DNA of 64,000 nt from Phoronis australis (Eukaryota; Phoronida; Phoronidae): contig NMRA01000397.1 in NCBI GenBank assembly GCA_002633005.1, positions 249,218-313,217 of the forward strand, in the 5' to 3' direction. The notes under the pieces are model-generated. The model was not told the origin of the DNA and did not search any database. It worked only from the letters and a program-made list of their open reading frames with translations. Positions within the stretch are counted from its first letter, which is position 1; the number at the start of each line of letters is the position of its first letter. Shown here one piece after another: positions 12,114 to 24,179 of this stretch. The position numbers were made by a program, and so were the translations under genes.

Positions 12114-13523
12114 TTAAGGTTATCTCCAACCTTATTTAGTGGCCTCTATTCTAACTCGTATATCAAAAAAACTAAGCTTTGTCAACTAGTAAAAGTATAT
12201 ATTTTGTAAAAGAAAAAAGATGAGGGAATAAGAAAATACTTTTTGTATTAATGTACCATAATTATTTTTATGTAAAAACCTTTTTTAAGCCAAAATTATA
12301 TTTCTAAAAAAGGTACATTCATAGCAAAATAACCCTCGGTTGATTTTAATGAAACTTTTTTTAAATCAAAACTTCACCTGTTGCCTCAAAAACACTATTA
12401 AGAATTTTCGATTAGCCTTTTCGTTTGGTTTTATGACAAATCAACCCGCAAAATGTAAGGTATCTTTGTAAAAAACGGAAGTCTTATTTGTCTTTGTTAC
12501 ATTACGCAAAAAATAGGCCTTCATATCAAAAATCCTAAAAGAATTTTTGAGACTGATGACTAAATATCTAATTTGGAAAGTTTCAGCGAAATCCACCGAG
12601 CCGTTCTCGAGAACTAGTGTTTCTAAGTTCAAATAAAGTCGATTTGCCGAAGCTGAGAAAAGTCAATTAAACTGGGACAATTGAAAATCTCAAAGTCTTT
12701 GGTTAATTATTTGGTGAAAACTTGTTTTCGATACACATGACCTATACAAGCCTTAAACATGTTCGCTATTTCAACATTCACTTGCAACGTCAACTGATTT
12801 TGCAGTGCGTAATTAACTTAATTATCATTAAAACGCATTGTTCCCTGCTAACTCTTACTGTTTTTTTGCGACCTTTTGAGCTATTTTTATATAAATACTG
12901 GTCACAGTTCATTGTTATACACATAGCCACGTCACGTGCTGGGAGACAAATACGAGACCAAGTAAGAAATGGAAAACAAAAATCAAATTGGTGTTAAAGC
13001 ATGTCGTTAGCATGAGATTGAAACACTGAAATGTCAATTTATTAATTGAATGAAAGAATTAGGGTGAGGATTTACATCTTTTCACAACTTGCTGTGTTCA
13101 TGACCACAGAGGCCTGAGGTGACTGTAACATTCGTTCTCAACACCAACGGTCGTATGCATGTAGATGCACATTGTTTTGACTTTGTTTTCCCCGGCACCA
13201 TTCTACCATAAGTACACCACAATGACTCAATGTTATGGCCATTTTGTGAATGAAAGGACTGCGGGTATACGAAGCTGTTCTGTACCTAGCGGGAGATTCG
13301 ATTTGAATGAAAGCCCTTTAACCTTTGACCTCGGATAAGTAGTAAACAAATATCCACACAGTTGTGCGGTTCCAAGGTGGTTCTGTTAAATCTTTTTTCT
13401 CACTACGCAGTACATATTTTGTATTTGAAGTTCCCCAAGAATGAAGATAAGGTATTTTTCTGGACACATGTGAATTATTGTATAATGACCATTTTTTGTG
13501 AATAAGGTACGAGATAACCTTAA
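12114..13523 (+). mobile_element. TTAA-bounded non-autonomous DNA element, copy 2
   Basis: Bounded by TTAA on both sides, with terminal inverted repeats of about 24 bp: TTAAGGTTATCTCCAACCTT at the left and AAGGTACGAGATAACCTTAA at the right. It has no transposase-like frame. The interior aligns along its length with 18896-20327. TTAA target sites are typical of piggyBac-type elements, although the terminal GGTTAT differs from the usual CCY start. Confidence 0.8.
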
Positions 13524-15403
13524 TGAGTATGTCAGAGGATTGACTGTGGGTTTGTTTAAAAGGTAGTTATGCTTTGAGATTGTGCGTAGATGGAGAGTGA
13601 ATAGTCAAATCCAGTAATTAATTTATTATATAATAGCCCCTAATTAGACAAGTGAAACCTGTTATTAATTAAGTAATCAACTACAAAGAAGAGTAACTAA
13701 GCTAGCACCCTCTTTAAAGATTACTTAAATCAATCAACCAAAATAATCAGATGTCTTATCTGCTATCCAAGCTAGGACTCTACACTTGTTGGACGTCTGT
13801 CCTGTTGGTGAAACTTTGAACTACACACACTGTATAGCGACAGTGTACTTGCTGGTCACCGTCTTTGGTGATGCAACACTTGCAGGCAATTTCTTCTACC
13901 CGCGATTCTTCTTGCTGATCACAGTCTCTGGCTGGTGACGCAACACTTCAGGTAGTATCTTACTACCCACGATGCAAGTGACAAGCTCTTAGTTAACTTC
14001 CTGTTCGTTATCCCTTGCCCTTGCCAAGATCCTTTCTAGAATCTTCTACGAGATGGCTCTGTCGAACAATTTCCTCTGTACACTGTAGCAAGTCTATGCT
14101 TCAACTACTACAGCTCATCTGAATTTCTTTTTGGTTTAAGCCCATATCATATTCTACTTATTTAGTGATTGGTTAATAAAAACCACATGATCACATCCAA
14201 TCACATCATTGGCTGTTACAGTTTGTTCTCAGAATTTTCTAGAATCTCTAGAGTACTTTGACCCCTGAACCCAAAGTTGTAAACACAATTTAAAAATAAA
14301 TTTTAACGTTTAAGTACATGTCAACAAGTTTGACCACATGATAATTTTAAAGTACATATGCACAAATTATGGGCAACTTAAAATGTATCTATTCTTACTA
14401 ATTACTTAATCAATATTTATTCTGACACCATCGTTCCTTTGTGAAATGGCCCATGGTCAAGTTAAAAACAAATTAACTTTTTAGTTGTTTTGTGATATTT
14501 AATTACATAATCAATATTTATTCTGACATAGTATAAGGAGCATATTCAAATTGATTTCATGTAGTCAATATGATGGCACAAGGGCCTTTAAAAGCTACCG
14601 ACTCGTACTGTGGTTCACTCAGTTGGGTAGAACTCTGAAATCATTTCGTGAAAACCTAATCTGTAATACATAAATTGCAACAGACATGACTAAGGGTCCT
14701 TTCCTACTAAAGACGCATTGATGTTTTGAGGAGTTGCGGTCAGTACAAATGGTTAACTTCGGTCCCAAATTGTCATATTAAAAAAATTTTTAGCATGCAC
14801 GCGATGTATCAAGGCTACTTTGCAATTACTTCGATGACTTAACTACCAAAGGCAGTATGAATAGTTCAGTTAACTTAGCAGTTTACTTCGATGCTCCACT
14901 CAGACCGAAATTAAGTCAGTGTGAAAGTGCCTTAAAGAGCACAATGATTGACTGATTTTGTAATAAAAGGTGAATCTTAGATCAATTTTGAAACAAAATT
15001 CAAATAATCAGTAGAAGGCATCAGTTCTGCTGTTTAGGTTTCTGAAACAAGACTCCCACAGATACACTTGTCCAAATTCAATAAATTTCATACTAGTTAA
15101 ATAACAAAGATGGACATTTTATGAATACAGCTAGTTATACGGCAAGTGGACCAAATGTGGGCAAATGTTCACGTGTGCTATTTTGTTGCCAGGTGTATGA
15201 TCTGAACTGAGGACACTCACCTTCAGACACTAATGTGAGAGCATAAAATATTATCTGATAGTAAACCATTATTTACCCTGGTTTCACATGACTAAACTGT
15301 CAGCACCAATAAATCTTCCTTTATAGCACTGCAAGTATGCATTACACAAATAACCATCTTGCCTATTAATTTTTATATTTAACTGATTATGGTTTCATTG
15401 CAG
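13524..15403. other. Upstream region of the GPCR
   Basis: AT-rich with no coding exon seen. It should contain the receptor's promoter and, if the acceptor at 15402-15403 is used, a 5' non-coding exon. Neither can be located by sequence alone. Confidence 0.45.
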
Positions 15404-15435
15404 GAAAGAACCATTCTGTGAAGCTTGCAGAGAAC

Positions 15436-16578
15436 ATGTATGGTGAAAACATATCCGCAGCTGAAGAAGCTTATTATGAAACAGCAGAGTACGTGAACAT
15501 CTTGGAAAAAAGCGTTTTTATCATATTTGTCTTGATGGCATTGGTAGGAAACCCACTAACATGTGTGGTGATGCACCGTTTATCTAGCAGTACATGTTCC
15601 ACATGCATATACGTAGCGACAAGCGCTATGGTTGATCTTATCACCGTTCTAGTGATCTGCACCAATAAATGGCTGAAATCGTTTGACATTCAACTGGATA
15701 CTTTAATCACGACCTACAGCAGTGAAGCATGCAGACTCTACACAATGTTTGCCAGTTACTTCAAGCACATGTCCAACTACTTGGCCATCCCTCTAGTCAC
15801 TGAAGTCTTCATCGTCGTGCTCTTTCCCACGAAGGCACGGAAACTGTGCTCCTATGAGAGAGCAAGGTCAGGGATTCTGTTCATTGCCACCGTCACACTT
15901 TTCTTGGACTTTCATTGGTTTTGGTCAATAGAACTGTATGCCAGGAGTGAAGTGACAGAAAATAACGTTGAACGATCACTGCAGTGTAACTACATGCCAA
16001 AGTATATAGACTTCTTGGAGTCATTTAATTTGATTGACTTTCTAATCACCAAAGTGTTGCCACTGTGTTATGTGCTTGGTATGACCCTTGCTGTGACCAT
16101 CAAAGTAATCCGCCAACGTGCCTGGGTGAAGCTAGATTCCATTCACAAAAAGTACCTTATTTATCCCGCCAAGTACTGTGCTCTTCAAAAACCATTCTTC
16201 ATACTGGGGTTAATTTTCATTGCGTTTGCTTTTACAGACGTTATGATCAGCACGTACACATTCTTTGCAATGAGACTACAAAACTCAACAGATTTTGTCA
16301 TGTACAAAAACCTTGAGATAGGTAATTACGTAAAAAATGTGCTGTATTATGTGTACTTGTCGTGCAAATTGCCGGTATTACTAGTGTCAAGTCTAGTCTT
16401 CCGTCAAGAGCTCAAAAATCTTGTTCTCCGTGCCTGTTGTTGTAATAAGGGTAGTTTGTCTGCGGAATTGACAAAAGGGAAAACAGAAAGGTGTATGGCA
16501 GAGCATGGAAATATTTCTAGAGATAATTCAAGTCAGAGTATTGCAGATGGAGGACATGTGGAAGAATTCCTAGTGTAA
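15436..16578 (+). CDS. Divergent rhodopsin-like (class A) GPCR, single coding exon
   Basis: An open frame of 380 residues from the first ATG (15436). The frame stays open back to 15370, but a TTTCATTGCAG acceptor ends at 15403, so a 5' non-coding exon is likely. Seven hydrophobic segments are visible. Class A landmarks present: GN in TM1 (N39), D67 in TM2, a C99-C184 disulphide pair, P209 in TM5. Landmarks altered: TM3 ends EVF (123-125) instead of E/DRY, TM6 lacks the CWxP proline (FAFTD), and TM7 has LPVLL (312-316) instead of NPxxY. There is an N-glycosylation site NIS near the N-terminus, a CCC cluster after helix 8 suited to palmitoylation, and a Ser-rich tail. TM1-TM3 resembles invertebrate neuropeptide receptors, but I cannot name a ligand. 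The absence of introns fits a retrocopy or a lineage-expanded receptor family. Confidence 0.85.
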   Translation: MYGENISAAEEAYYETAEYVNILEKSVFIIFVLMALVGNPLTCVVMHRLSSSTCSTCIYVATSAMVDLITVLVICTNKWLKSFDIQLDTLITTYSSEACRLYTMFASYFKHMSNYLAIPLVTEVFIVVLFPTKARKLCSYERARSGILFIATVTLFLDFHWFWSIELYARSEVTENNVERSLQCNYMPKYIDFLESFNLIDFLITKVLPLCYVLGMTLAVTIKVIRQRAWVKLDSIHKKYLIYPAKYCALQKPFFILGLIFIAFAFTDVMISTYTFFAMRLQNSTDFVMYKNLEIGNYVKNVLYYVYLSCKLPVLLVSSLVFRQELKNLVLRACCCNKGSLSAELTKGKTERCMAEHGNISRDNSSQSIADGGHVEEFLV

Positions 16579-16821
16579 TGTTCAGTGACTGCATTACGTA
16601 ACTGACATTATCTCTTCAACTGCAATTCTTTTATACTTGAAACTGTTACCAATAAGCATAGCGAATTTTTGACAGGGTGAAGCTGGGGTACTATGTAACC
16701 CCTAATTAGTCAGTGTAGTGCTATAAACCACAGACTTGTTCCTGTTACATTGCCCTTTTGTAAAGTGTCATTTCTGATAAACCTAGCCTCCCACTGAGAA
16801 GATTAGAATCGGTCTGGCTCT

Positions 16822-16962
16822 TTATTACTTATTTATTGTAACATTTCAAATGAGAGAATTCACAAATATTATTACTTATTTATTGTAACATTTCAAATGA
16901 GAGAATTCACAAATATTATTACTTATTTATTGTAACATTTCAAATGAGAGAATTCACAAATA
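16822..16962. repeat. 47-bp tandem repeat, three copies
   Basis: ATTACTTATTTATTGTAACA ... GAATTCACAAAT starts at 16824, 16871 and 16918. The copies are virtually identical. They lie about 250 bp after the GPCR stop codon. Confidence 0.9.
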
Positions 16963-17570
16963 CAAGAAAAACAATACGGAAATTCAAACAAGTTTTGAAA
17001 TTGAAAGGTGAAGATAAATATAGATTATTACATGGCGAAGTCGTTATCCCCCGTTATCTAGAGCCCGAGTGGATTTTGGAGAATTATCGCCTGAGGGGCG
17101 TATACCACATACTTAACAAGAAACATTGCAATGAATCGATTTACCTTTTCTGACTCTCCACGGCTTTGTAACTACTTTCTATGTCAGAGGCCTGGGGTCG
17201 GAGGTCGTGACCTTTTAAGAAAATCCGGGCTATTTTCGTCAAATAATGCTTTTACTCAAAACCAATTGAAAACTTAAATATAAAAGAAATAAATTGAATT
17301 GATAAATTAAGGTTTACCAACTATTATAGCTTAAAACACGTATTTTTCACGCTAAGCTTCGACCGGGAAATTATCGTCTGCTAAAGTAGGTTACCATTGG
17401 TAACTGAATATAATTCTCAAGTCAAACATCCTGACGACACGATACCCGCATTCAAACTGGGGATCGGTGATTTACAAGTAAGAGGACATGAGAGAAAAAT
17501 TTCATTACGGAATTAAGATATCATTTTTATGGAAATTGTGTGTCTTATTTTTCGTAGCGTATAAGTACAG

Positions 17571-17815
17571 AACAATGCGGTTTGCTGAACGTGCGATTAT
17601 TGCGCGTGCTCATTTGAGTATTCTATTTTCACTCTTGATGACGTCAGTTGCTGCATGGTATAGTGGTAAAGTCGGCGACCAGCAATTCCAGGGTCCCGGG
17701 TTCGACTGCGTCCTCGGTTTCCCGCCAAATTGTTATCTCACTAGTGAGATAACTTTATGGGTTATTACACGGTTGAATCTGCCATTTGACGCTAATATTG
17801 TGGTATAATACACTG
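17571..17815 (+). mobile_element. tRNA-derived SINE-like sequence
   Basis: Pol III promoter-like boxes at tRNA spacing: A box TGGTATAGTGGT (17656-17667) and B box GGTTCGACTGC (17698-17708), 42 bp apart. The flanks do not form acceptor or anticodon stems, so it is not a working tRNA. A perfect 22-bp palindrome (GTTATCTCACT and its complement, 17732-17753) follows directly. Confidence 0.45.
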
Positions 17816-18895
17816 TATGACAAGTTATGCATGGTACGATAACAATAGTGAAGATATTTACAGACATTTGCAACATAATTTAAGATAAAACTGAGTGTAC
17901 ATGTAATAATAAATCAATATGAAAATCACTAACATTGTACCTTTAATAGTAGAATGCATTTAATTTAATAGACTTGGAATGTTGTCAAATAGTAAAATGT
18001 GCTGGTACAATCATGTTGGCATTGTCTATTTCAAGGCTGATTTAAGAATTACATGCATATATAATCATGTTTACATCAAATTTTAATAACATAAACTTGA
18101 ATTTTGCCCAGTTTAGCAGGTTAAAAAGGAAAAATTGAATTCCCACATACCAAAATCAAAGTTTTTTAATTTGAGGAAATGAAAAATACAGATCATATGA
18201 TTGACCTAGTTTTCGAAATGTCGGGTCACTAACACACGTGTGAGCCTAGTCAGAACTCAGTGAAGAATGTTTTCACGTAACCTTGCCTCAATCAGCTTTT
18301 TAATTTACTTTATACCTGAATTGCGACTAACTACAAAATTACAGTAAAACATTGCCGACATCAGAACGATATGAAAATTACAGACTAACACAACAAGTGC
18401 CCCATGGAAGCACAAAATATGAGTAAATACTTTAGAATCAGAGATGGCAGTGTTGTGTTGTAGGAAGTGGTCACGGGGTATTTTACTGTTATAAAACGAA
18501 TCTTATAATATTGCTTACCATAGCAGGATTCTATTTCCATAACCAATTATAACATGAAAACCATCAGCAACTAGAGAAAATGCTTCACAGATGGCCAATC
18601 TTAAAAATTGCAGATTTGAAAATGGAGCATGTACGCATTGCCAGGGACTTGAGTTGGTGGCTCGTTGGCAACAATTTAAGATCGGGTGAATGTGGCAAAG
18701 TGTTTCAATTAAGCATTCAACATTGACAGCAAAACGGGTGAAATGCAGCTTTGATGTAAACAAGTTGACAATGCTACAAATAATTGCTGGAAACTGATGT
18801 CAAATGATCACACTGTGCTATGAGCAAGGCGGACAGTTTTTAGATTAAACCCTGATGACTGCAGAATTGTGTCAATGAGTGTTATATTAAAGTGC

Positions 18896-20327
18896 TTAAG
18901 GTTATTTCAAACCTTATTTAGTGGCCTCTGTTCTAACTCGTATATCAAAAAACTAAGCTTTGTCAACTAGTAAAAGTATATATTTTCTGAAAGAACAAAG
19001 ATCAGGAAATATAAATATACTTTTTGTATTTATTTGTCATTATTATTTTTACGTAAAAACCTTTTTTAAGTAAAAATTCCATTTTTAAGAAAGGTACATT
19101 CATAGCAAAATAACCCTAGGTCGATTTTAACGAAACCTTTTTTAAATGAAAACTTCATCAATTACCTCAAAAACGCTGTTAGGAATTTTCGATTAGTTTG
19201 TTTGTTTGGTTTCTATGACAAATAAACTCCCAAAACGTAAGGTATTTTTGTACAAAATTGAAGTCGTATTCGTTTTTGCCACATTACACAAAAACTAAGC
19301 TTTTATATCAAAAATCCTAACAGCGTTTTTGAGATTGGTGACTAAATATTAAGTCTGGAAAGTTTCAGCGAAATCCATCGAGCCATTTTCGAGAACTCGT
19401 GTTCCTAAGTTCAAATAAAGTCGATTTGCCGAAGCCGAGAAAAAGCCGATTAAACTGGGACACGTGAAAATCTCTAAGTCTTTGGTTAATTATTCTGTGA
19501 AAACTTGTTTTCGGTATACACAACCTATAGAATCCTTAACTATGTCACCAATTTCAATGTTTTCTTGCAATGTTAACTAATTTTGCAGTGCGTAACTAAC
19601 TTAAATATCATTAAAACCTCAAATAGACCTATCTTTCGCAGCCAACTTCTGCCATTTTGTACGACCTACTTTCTAAGTAGGTCACAGTTCATAGCCTGTA
19701 CACGTCACGTGCTGGGAGACTGATACCAAACCAAGTAAGAAATGGATAACAAAAATTGAATTGGTGGTTAAAGTAAGTCGTTAACATGAAATCGAAACAT
19801 CGAAATGTTAACTTAATAATTGAATTAAGGAATAAGGGGGAGGATTTATCTCTTTTCACAACTTTCTGTGTTCATGACCAGACTGAGGCCTGAGGCAACT
19901 CGTAGCATTCGTTTTCAACGTCAACGGTCGTATGCATGTAGACGCACAACTCCCTTAGGATCAAAACTACGTTTTGTCTTTGTTTTCCCCGGCACCATTC
20001 TATCATAACCACACCTCGTTGGTTCAATGTTATGGCGAATTTGTGAATGAAAGGACTGAGGGTATACCGAAGCTGTTCTGTACCTGGCGGGAGACTCAAT
20101 TTACTTGAAAGCCCTTTAACCTTTGACCTTGGATAAGTGGTAAACAAATATCCACGCGGCGGTTGTGCGGTTCCAAGGTGGTTCTGCTAAATCTTTTTTT
20201 TCTCGCTACGCAGTATATATTTCGTATTTGAAGTTCCCCGAGAATGAAGATAAGGTATTTTGCTAGACACAAGTGAAATATTGTAAAAATGGCCCATTTT
20301 TGTGAATAAGGTTGGAAATATCCTTAA
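18896..20327 (+). mobile_element. TTAA-bounded non-autonomous DNA element, copy 3
   Basis: Same family and orientation as 12114-13523, 1432 bp. Left terminus TTAAGGTTATTTCAAACCTT, right terminus AAGGTTGGAAATATCCTTAA. Shared landmarks are GTCAACTAGTAAAAGTATAT, TGAAAACTTGTTTTCG and GTGCTGGGAGACTGATA. No long coding frame. Confidence 0.8.
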
Positions 20328-21169
20328 AACCACAATTTGCTTTGTTTTGACAGTTGACAACATTGCCAGCATCATAAAACCCTCCTTTATAGCACTGCAT
20401 ATCACAACAATATCCAACAACTTTTCACACTACACACAATGGAAGATGACTAGTACTGTGATTGGTTATCCCGAATTTAACTAGAATGTTTTGGCTAATG
20501 AATGTTAGTAATTCAAAATCAGCTTGTGTGTGTGGGTGTTGTTATTTGACAATTGTTCGAATGGTGGGGTTGTTTTTTGGTGATTTTAGGCACTTAAAGA
20601 TACACAAAGACATAATACTATAAAACCACAACATGTTGTTAACTACTGTAAAATTCACTAATTTAGGAAAGTCTGAATTTTGGACATATAAATCCAAACC
20701 AAAACTGAATTTTTGGATTCTGAAATTAAGGACACCCTTGAATTTGGCATTCACCATATATCTCAAATTTTGGACACATCAATTTTAACAGCATTGGCCA
20801 TAATTCTCACATTTAAGACAGTGAGCTTTTTCGCATGCTAGAGGGCTGAATGTAAATCTGGAAGTTCATCAAGTAAGATTATTTATACATCTTTTAAAAC
20901 TACCGCCGGCATAATGTATGACTGATGTTGCAGTCTATATTTATATTTGTGGATGGTTGTATGTGTATACAGACCTGTGTACCACCAAAACTGCATTGGA
21001 GTACTCTAAACACCAGATTTGGAGATTTTTCAGTAAATTTGCAGATTTTCGCACAGACCAAATTTACCCTAAAATATAGGGGGGGGGGGNCATTTGATTT
21101 TTCACAGTGGACCTTTCACTGACTAAAAATAAACCGGTTTTCTCAGCGTTCAGAGCTTTCGCCCAATTC
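20328..21169. other. Gene-free stretch
   Basis: AT-rich with no supported exon. The GPCR-to-RELCH interval here and at 22633-23329 is where the missing RELCH 3' exons might lie, but I found no block resembling them. Confidence 0.45.
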
Positions 21170-22632
21170 TTTTAGTTTCTCTCTTGGATCCGCCTGAAAG
21201 TCGTCGCCGTCTGTTGTTAGCTTTATATAAATACACTTACTCAATTTAATAGAAAGATCTTGCAGTGAGTTAAGGAGATACCACTATGGGCGCATAACTA
21301 AACTACCACTAGGAGGCACCACAGTAGTCAAAGTCGCCACCAAACGTCCTCCTCACACTGAGAACATATAGGCCAATTTTCAAAACCATTCCTAGAATGA
21401 TTTGGTTGATAGGGGGATGGACGCCAAAAAAACACAAAAACAGACTTACAAACAGCAAAAATGGCCACTAGGTGGTGCAAAACACCCATATTCCAGCCAA
21501 AAACAGGAGGATAGCGTCATCGCACCAATAGATGACTGTATTCAAAATTTTATGAAAATCTGTTGCGGACCTTAGAAGATACAGAGGTAAACGTAAAAAC
21601 TAAAATTGCCACTACAGGGCACACCAGTAGTCAAATCCGTCCAAAAATCGTCGTCAGTTGTCAACATCACATAGACTTGATAAACTCAGTAAAGATCCTG
21701 CAAACGGTTCAGGAGATACAGGCATGAGCGCAAAAAAACAAAACTGCCACTAAGAGGTGCCACAGTAGTCAAAGTCATCGGAAAATCATCGTCAGTTGTC
21801 CACTTCATAGTAAAAACATGCATGCCAATTTACACAATTATCCTGTAAGCGGTTTGGTTGATAGACAGGTGGATGCCAAAAAACAGACTTGAAAACAGTA
21901 AAAATGGCCAATAGGTGGCGCAAACTAAGTTGAATCCTTCTGAAAACGGAAAGACAAGTTCACCTCAGATGCCTGTATGCCAAATTTTATGAAACTACCT
22001 TGAGGACCTTTGAAGATACAGAGGTAAGCGTAAAAAATGAAATTGCCACTAGGTTACACACCAGTAGTCACATCTGTCCGAAAGTTGTCGTCGTTTGTTG
22101 TTAACATCATATAAATATACTTACTAAATTTAGTAAAGATCCTGCAAATGGTTTAGGAGATATAGCTATAGGCACAAAAAAACAAAACTGCCACTACGAG
22201 GCACCACAGCAGTCGAAGTTGGCAGAAAACCATCGTCAGCCATCCTTTGAGCGGTTTGGTTGATAGAGCGGTGGACACCAAAAAACAGACTCAAAAACAG
22301 TAAAAATGGCCACTAGGTGGTGCAAACTATGTTGAATCCATCTGAAAACGAGAGGATAGCGTCACCTCAATAATAGGTGCCTATATACCAAATTTTATGA
22401 AAATCCGTTGAGGACTTTTGAAGAAACAAAATTGCCACTAGGGGGCACACCTGTAGTCGGATCTGTTAAAAAGTTCGCTCATGCTGTCTCATCCAAGGAA
22501 GGAACACATGGCCAAAATTTCATGAACATACGTCAAGGGGTTTTGGAGATAGAGCAGCGGACGCTGGACAGACAGACAGACGAACAGAGATGACGGCATA
22601 ACGCATCCACATATAAACATGTGGGCGCATAA
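21170..22632 (+). repeat. CTCF-motif-like tandem-unit repeat, copy 2
   Basis: Same unit structure and orientation as copy 1, about nine units. Cores include CCACTAGGTGG at 21465 and 22310. The 3' terminus is complete: a GACAGACAGACAGA-type tract, AGAGATGACGGCATAACGC, then CATATAAACATG and TGGGCGCATAAAA (22555-22632). Confidence 0.85.
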
Positions 22633-23329
22633 AAACTCATGTCTTAGTTTGTCGTGCAGTATGTGATAAACATGTTCATGTTGTAAATACATATTTATGT
22701 CTCCATACTGATATTCTATTCAGCTAGCCTATTTTGCATTCTACGGGAAATGTTTGGGCTCTCTTGCACCCAGCAGGTTGAGAATTTTGACACTAAAACA
22801 GAGTGTGAACCTACTAATCTTTAGTCAAAGTTGCTCCATTTCCACCCGTCCCTAGTCCCTTCCATGAGTCCTTTGACCCATGGCACGTGATTTGTATAAT
22901 TAAACCTGGGCCCATAGAGGAGATCTAAGTCCTGCTATCTGGTCAGAGTCAACATAGAACAGAATTTATTGCAAATAACGGCAATACCCGGAATGCATGG
23001 GCTGAGATTATCAGGATGGACTGCCTCTATATTAAAGCATGATTAGCGTTGAAGAAGCTATTAGTAAGTAAACGCACTTGTAGCCAGCTACGTGTGGTGG
23101 TGCTTAGGGGTTAAAACTACGTAGGCCCTACCTCAGTTGAATGGTGATTTGACCTGATGCTATGTTTCGAAATAACAATTCCAAACTTTTATTGATTGAG
23201 TATACAATACACGCATAAAGAAAAAGTTCTCTCATACTGAAATAAATGTCCAGATATGTCTTCGAGCTAAGACCACAGAAATGTTATTTATATTATCTCC
23301 TTGGCAGGAATGCTGCTTTGCTAAGAACT

Positions 23330-23880
23330 GTTTGAGTGACAGGTGACTCATATAAATGTATGACACGCGCTGCCCCAGAAACAAACCAGGGTTAAACCAG
23401 GGTTACATAATACTGTAGTCGCATCGTCTGTGTTTGGTTTGCTAACAGTTTAACATGAATATTGGGAATAATAAATTCAACGGCATGTTACAACACAAAT
23501 ATATTATTTCCTATCACAAAGTTTAGTAAGTCGATTGTGTTCAGAGTCAGTAAAATCGTTGTTTATGTTTTTGAGGACATCACGTCAATTTGTTGTAAGC
23601 AATAACGATCACAAATCTGCACAGCTTTTTATACTGCCTAAAATCGCAAACCAAAACGTTGCCTGCACCTCTCCGCATAAATTCTAAGATTTTGCACACC
23701 GTCGATTTTGCCGTCTTATTTCTGGAATTTCGGACGGCCAATATTGCCTACTTTAAAAATTTAAGTTAGATTCAAAATAGTTATTTTTTCACAGTCCTAA
23801 ATTCGGGAATTTTTACCATAACAGGTTTTGCTCTCAGGTTGTTAGGAGTAAACTGGCTGTTTTGTAGTGTTTACATTGGA
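23330..23880 (+). repeat. Dispersed repeat, copy in inverted pair with 49080-49570
   Basis: Matches the reverse complement of 49080-49570: CGTCTGTGTTTGGTTTGC, ACAGTTTAACATGAA, AATAACGATCACAAATCTGC and GCCAATATTGCC. No coding frame. Confidence 0.7.
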
Positions 23881-24179
23881 GGCACACATGACATTTTCAT
23901 TCTCTCCAGTACACCTAATGCAAAATGGATGCAATTGCAAGAAATTCAGAAGCTATAAGGTAGACATGTTATTAACACAGTTTTCAAAATATGTTTAGCT
24001 CTGTCGATAACTATAAATGAAATTAGGAGCAAATTTACTGTCCATCACTTACAATTGCCAAAAAATTCTTTGAAATTTCATCAACTTTTTGACAAGATTA
24101 TTTTTCAAAATTAAATTATCTAGCAATTTGTTAGTTACTCAAAATGACAATACTGACAGTAAAAACAGAAGCACAAACA

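Noticed and set aside
15418-15435. GTG start for the receptor
   Set aside because: Animal nuclear genes use ATG. The first in-frame ATG is at 15436, and a splice acceptor lies just upstream.
17649-17721. Functional tRNA gene
   Set aside because: A and B boxes are present, but the acceptor and anticodon stems do not pair, so it is kept only as a SINE-like feature.
18515-18763. 82-codon minus-strand frame as a RELCH exon
   Set aside because: No resemblance to RELCH blocks, no phase-compatible splice sites, composition like flanking AT-rich DNA.
20187-20420. Minus-strand frame with GFMMLAMLSTVK as the missing RELCH C-terminus
   Set aside because: Faint resemblance to the human GAMLANVF tail only. 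There is no acceptor in the right phase, and it overlaps the end of a TTAA-bounded element.
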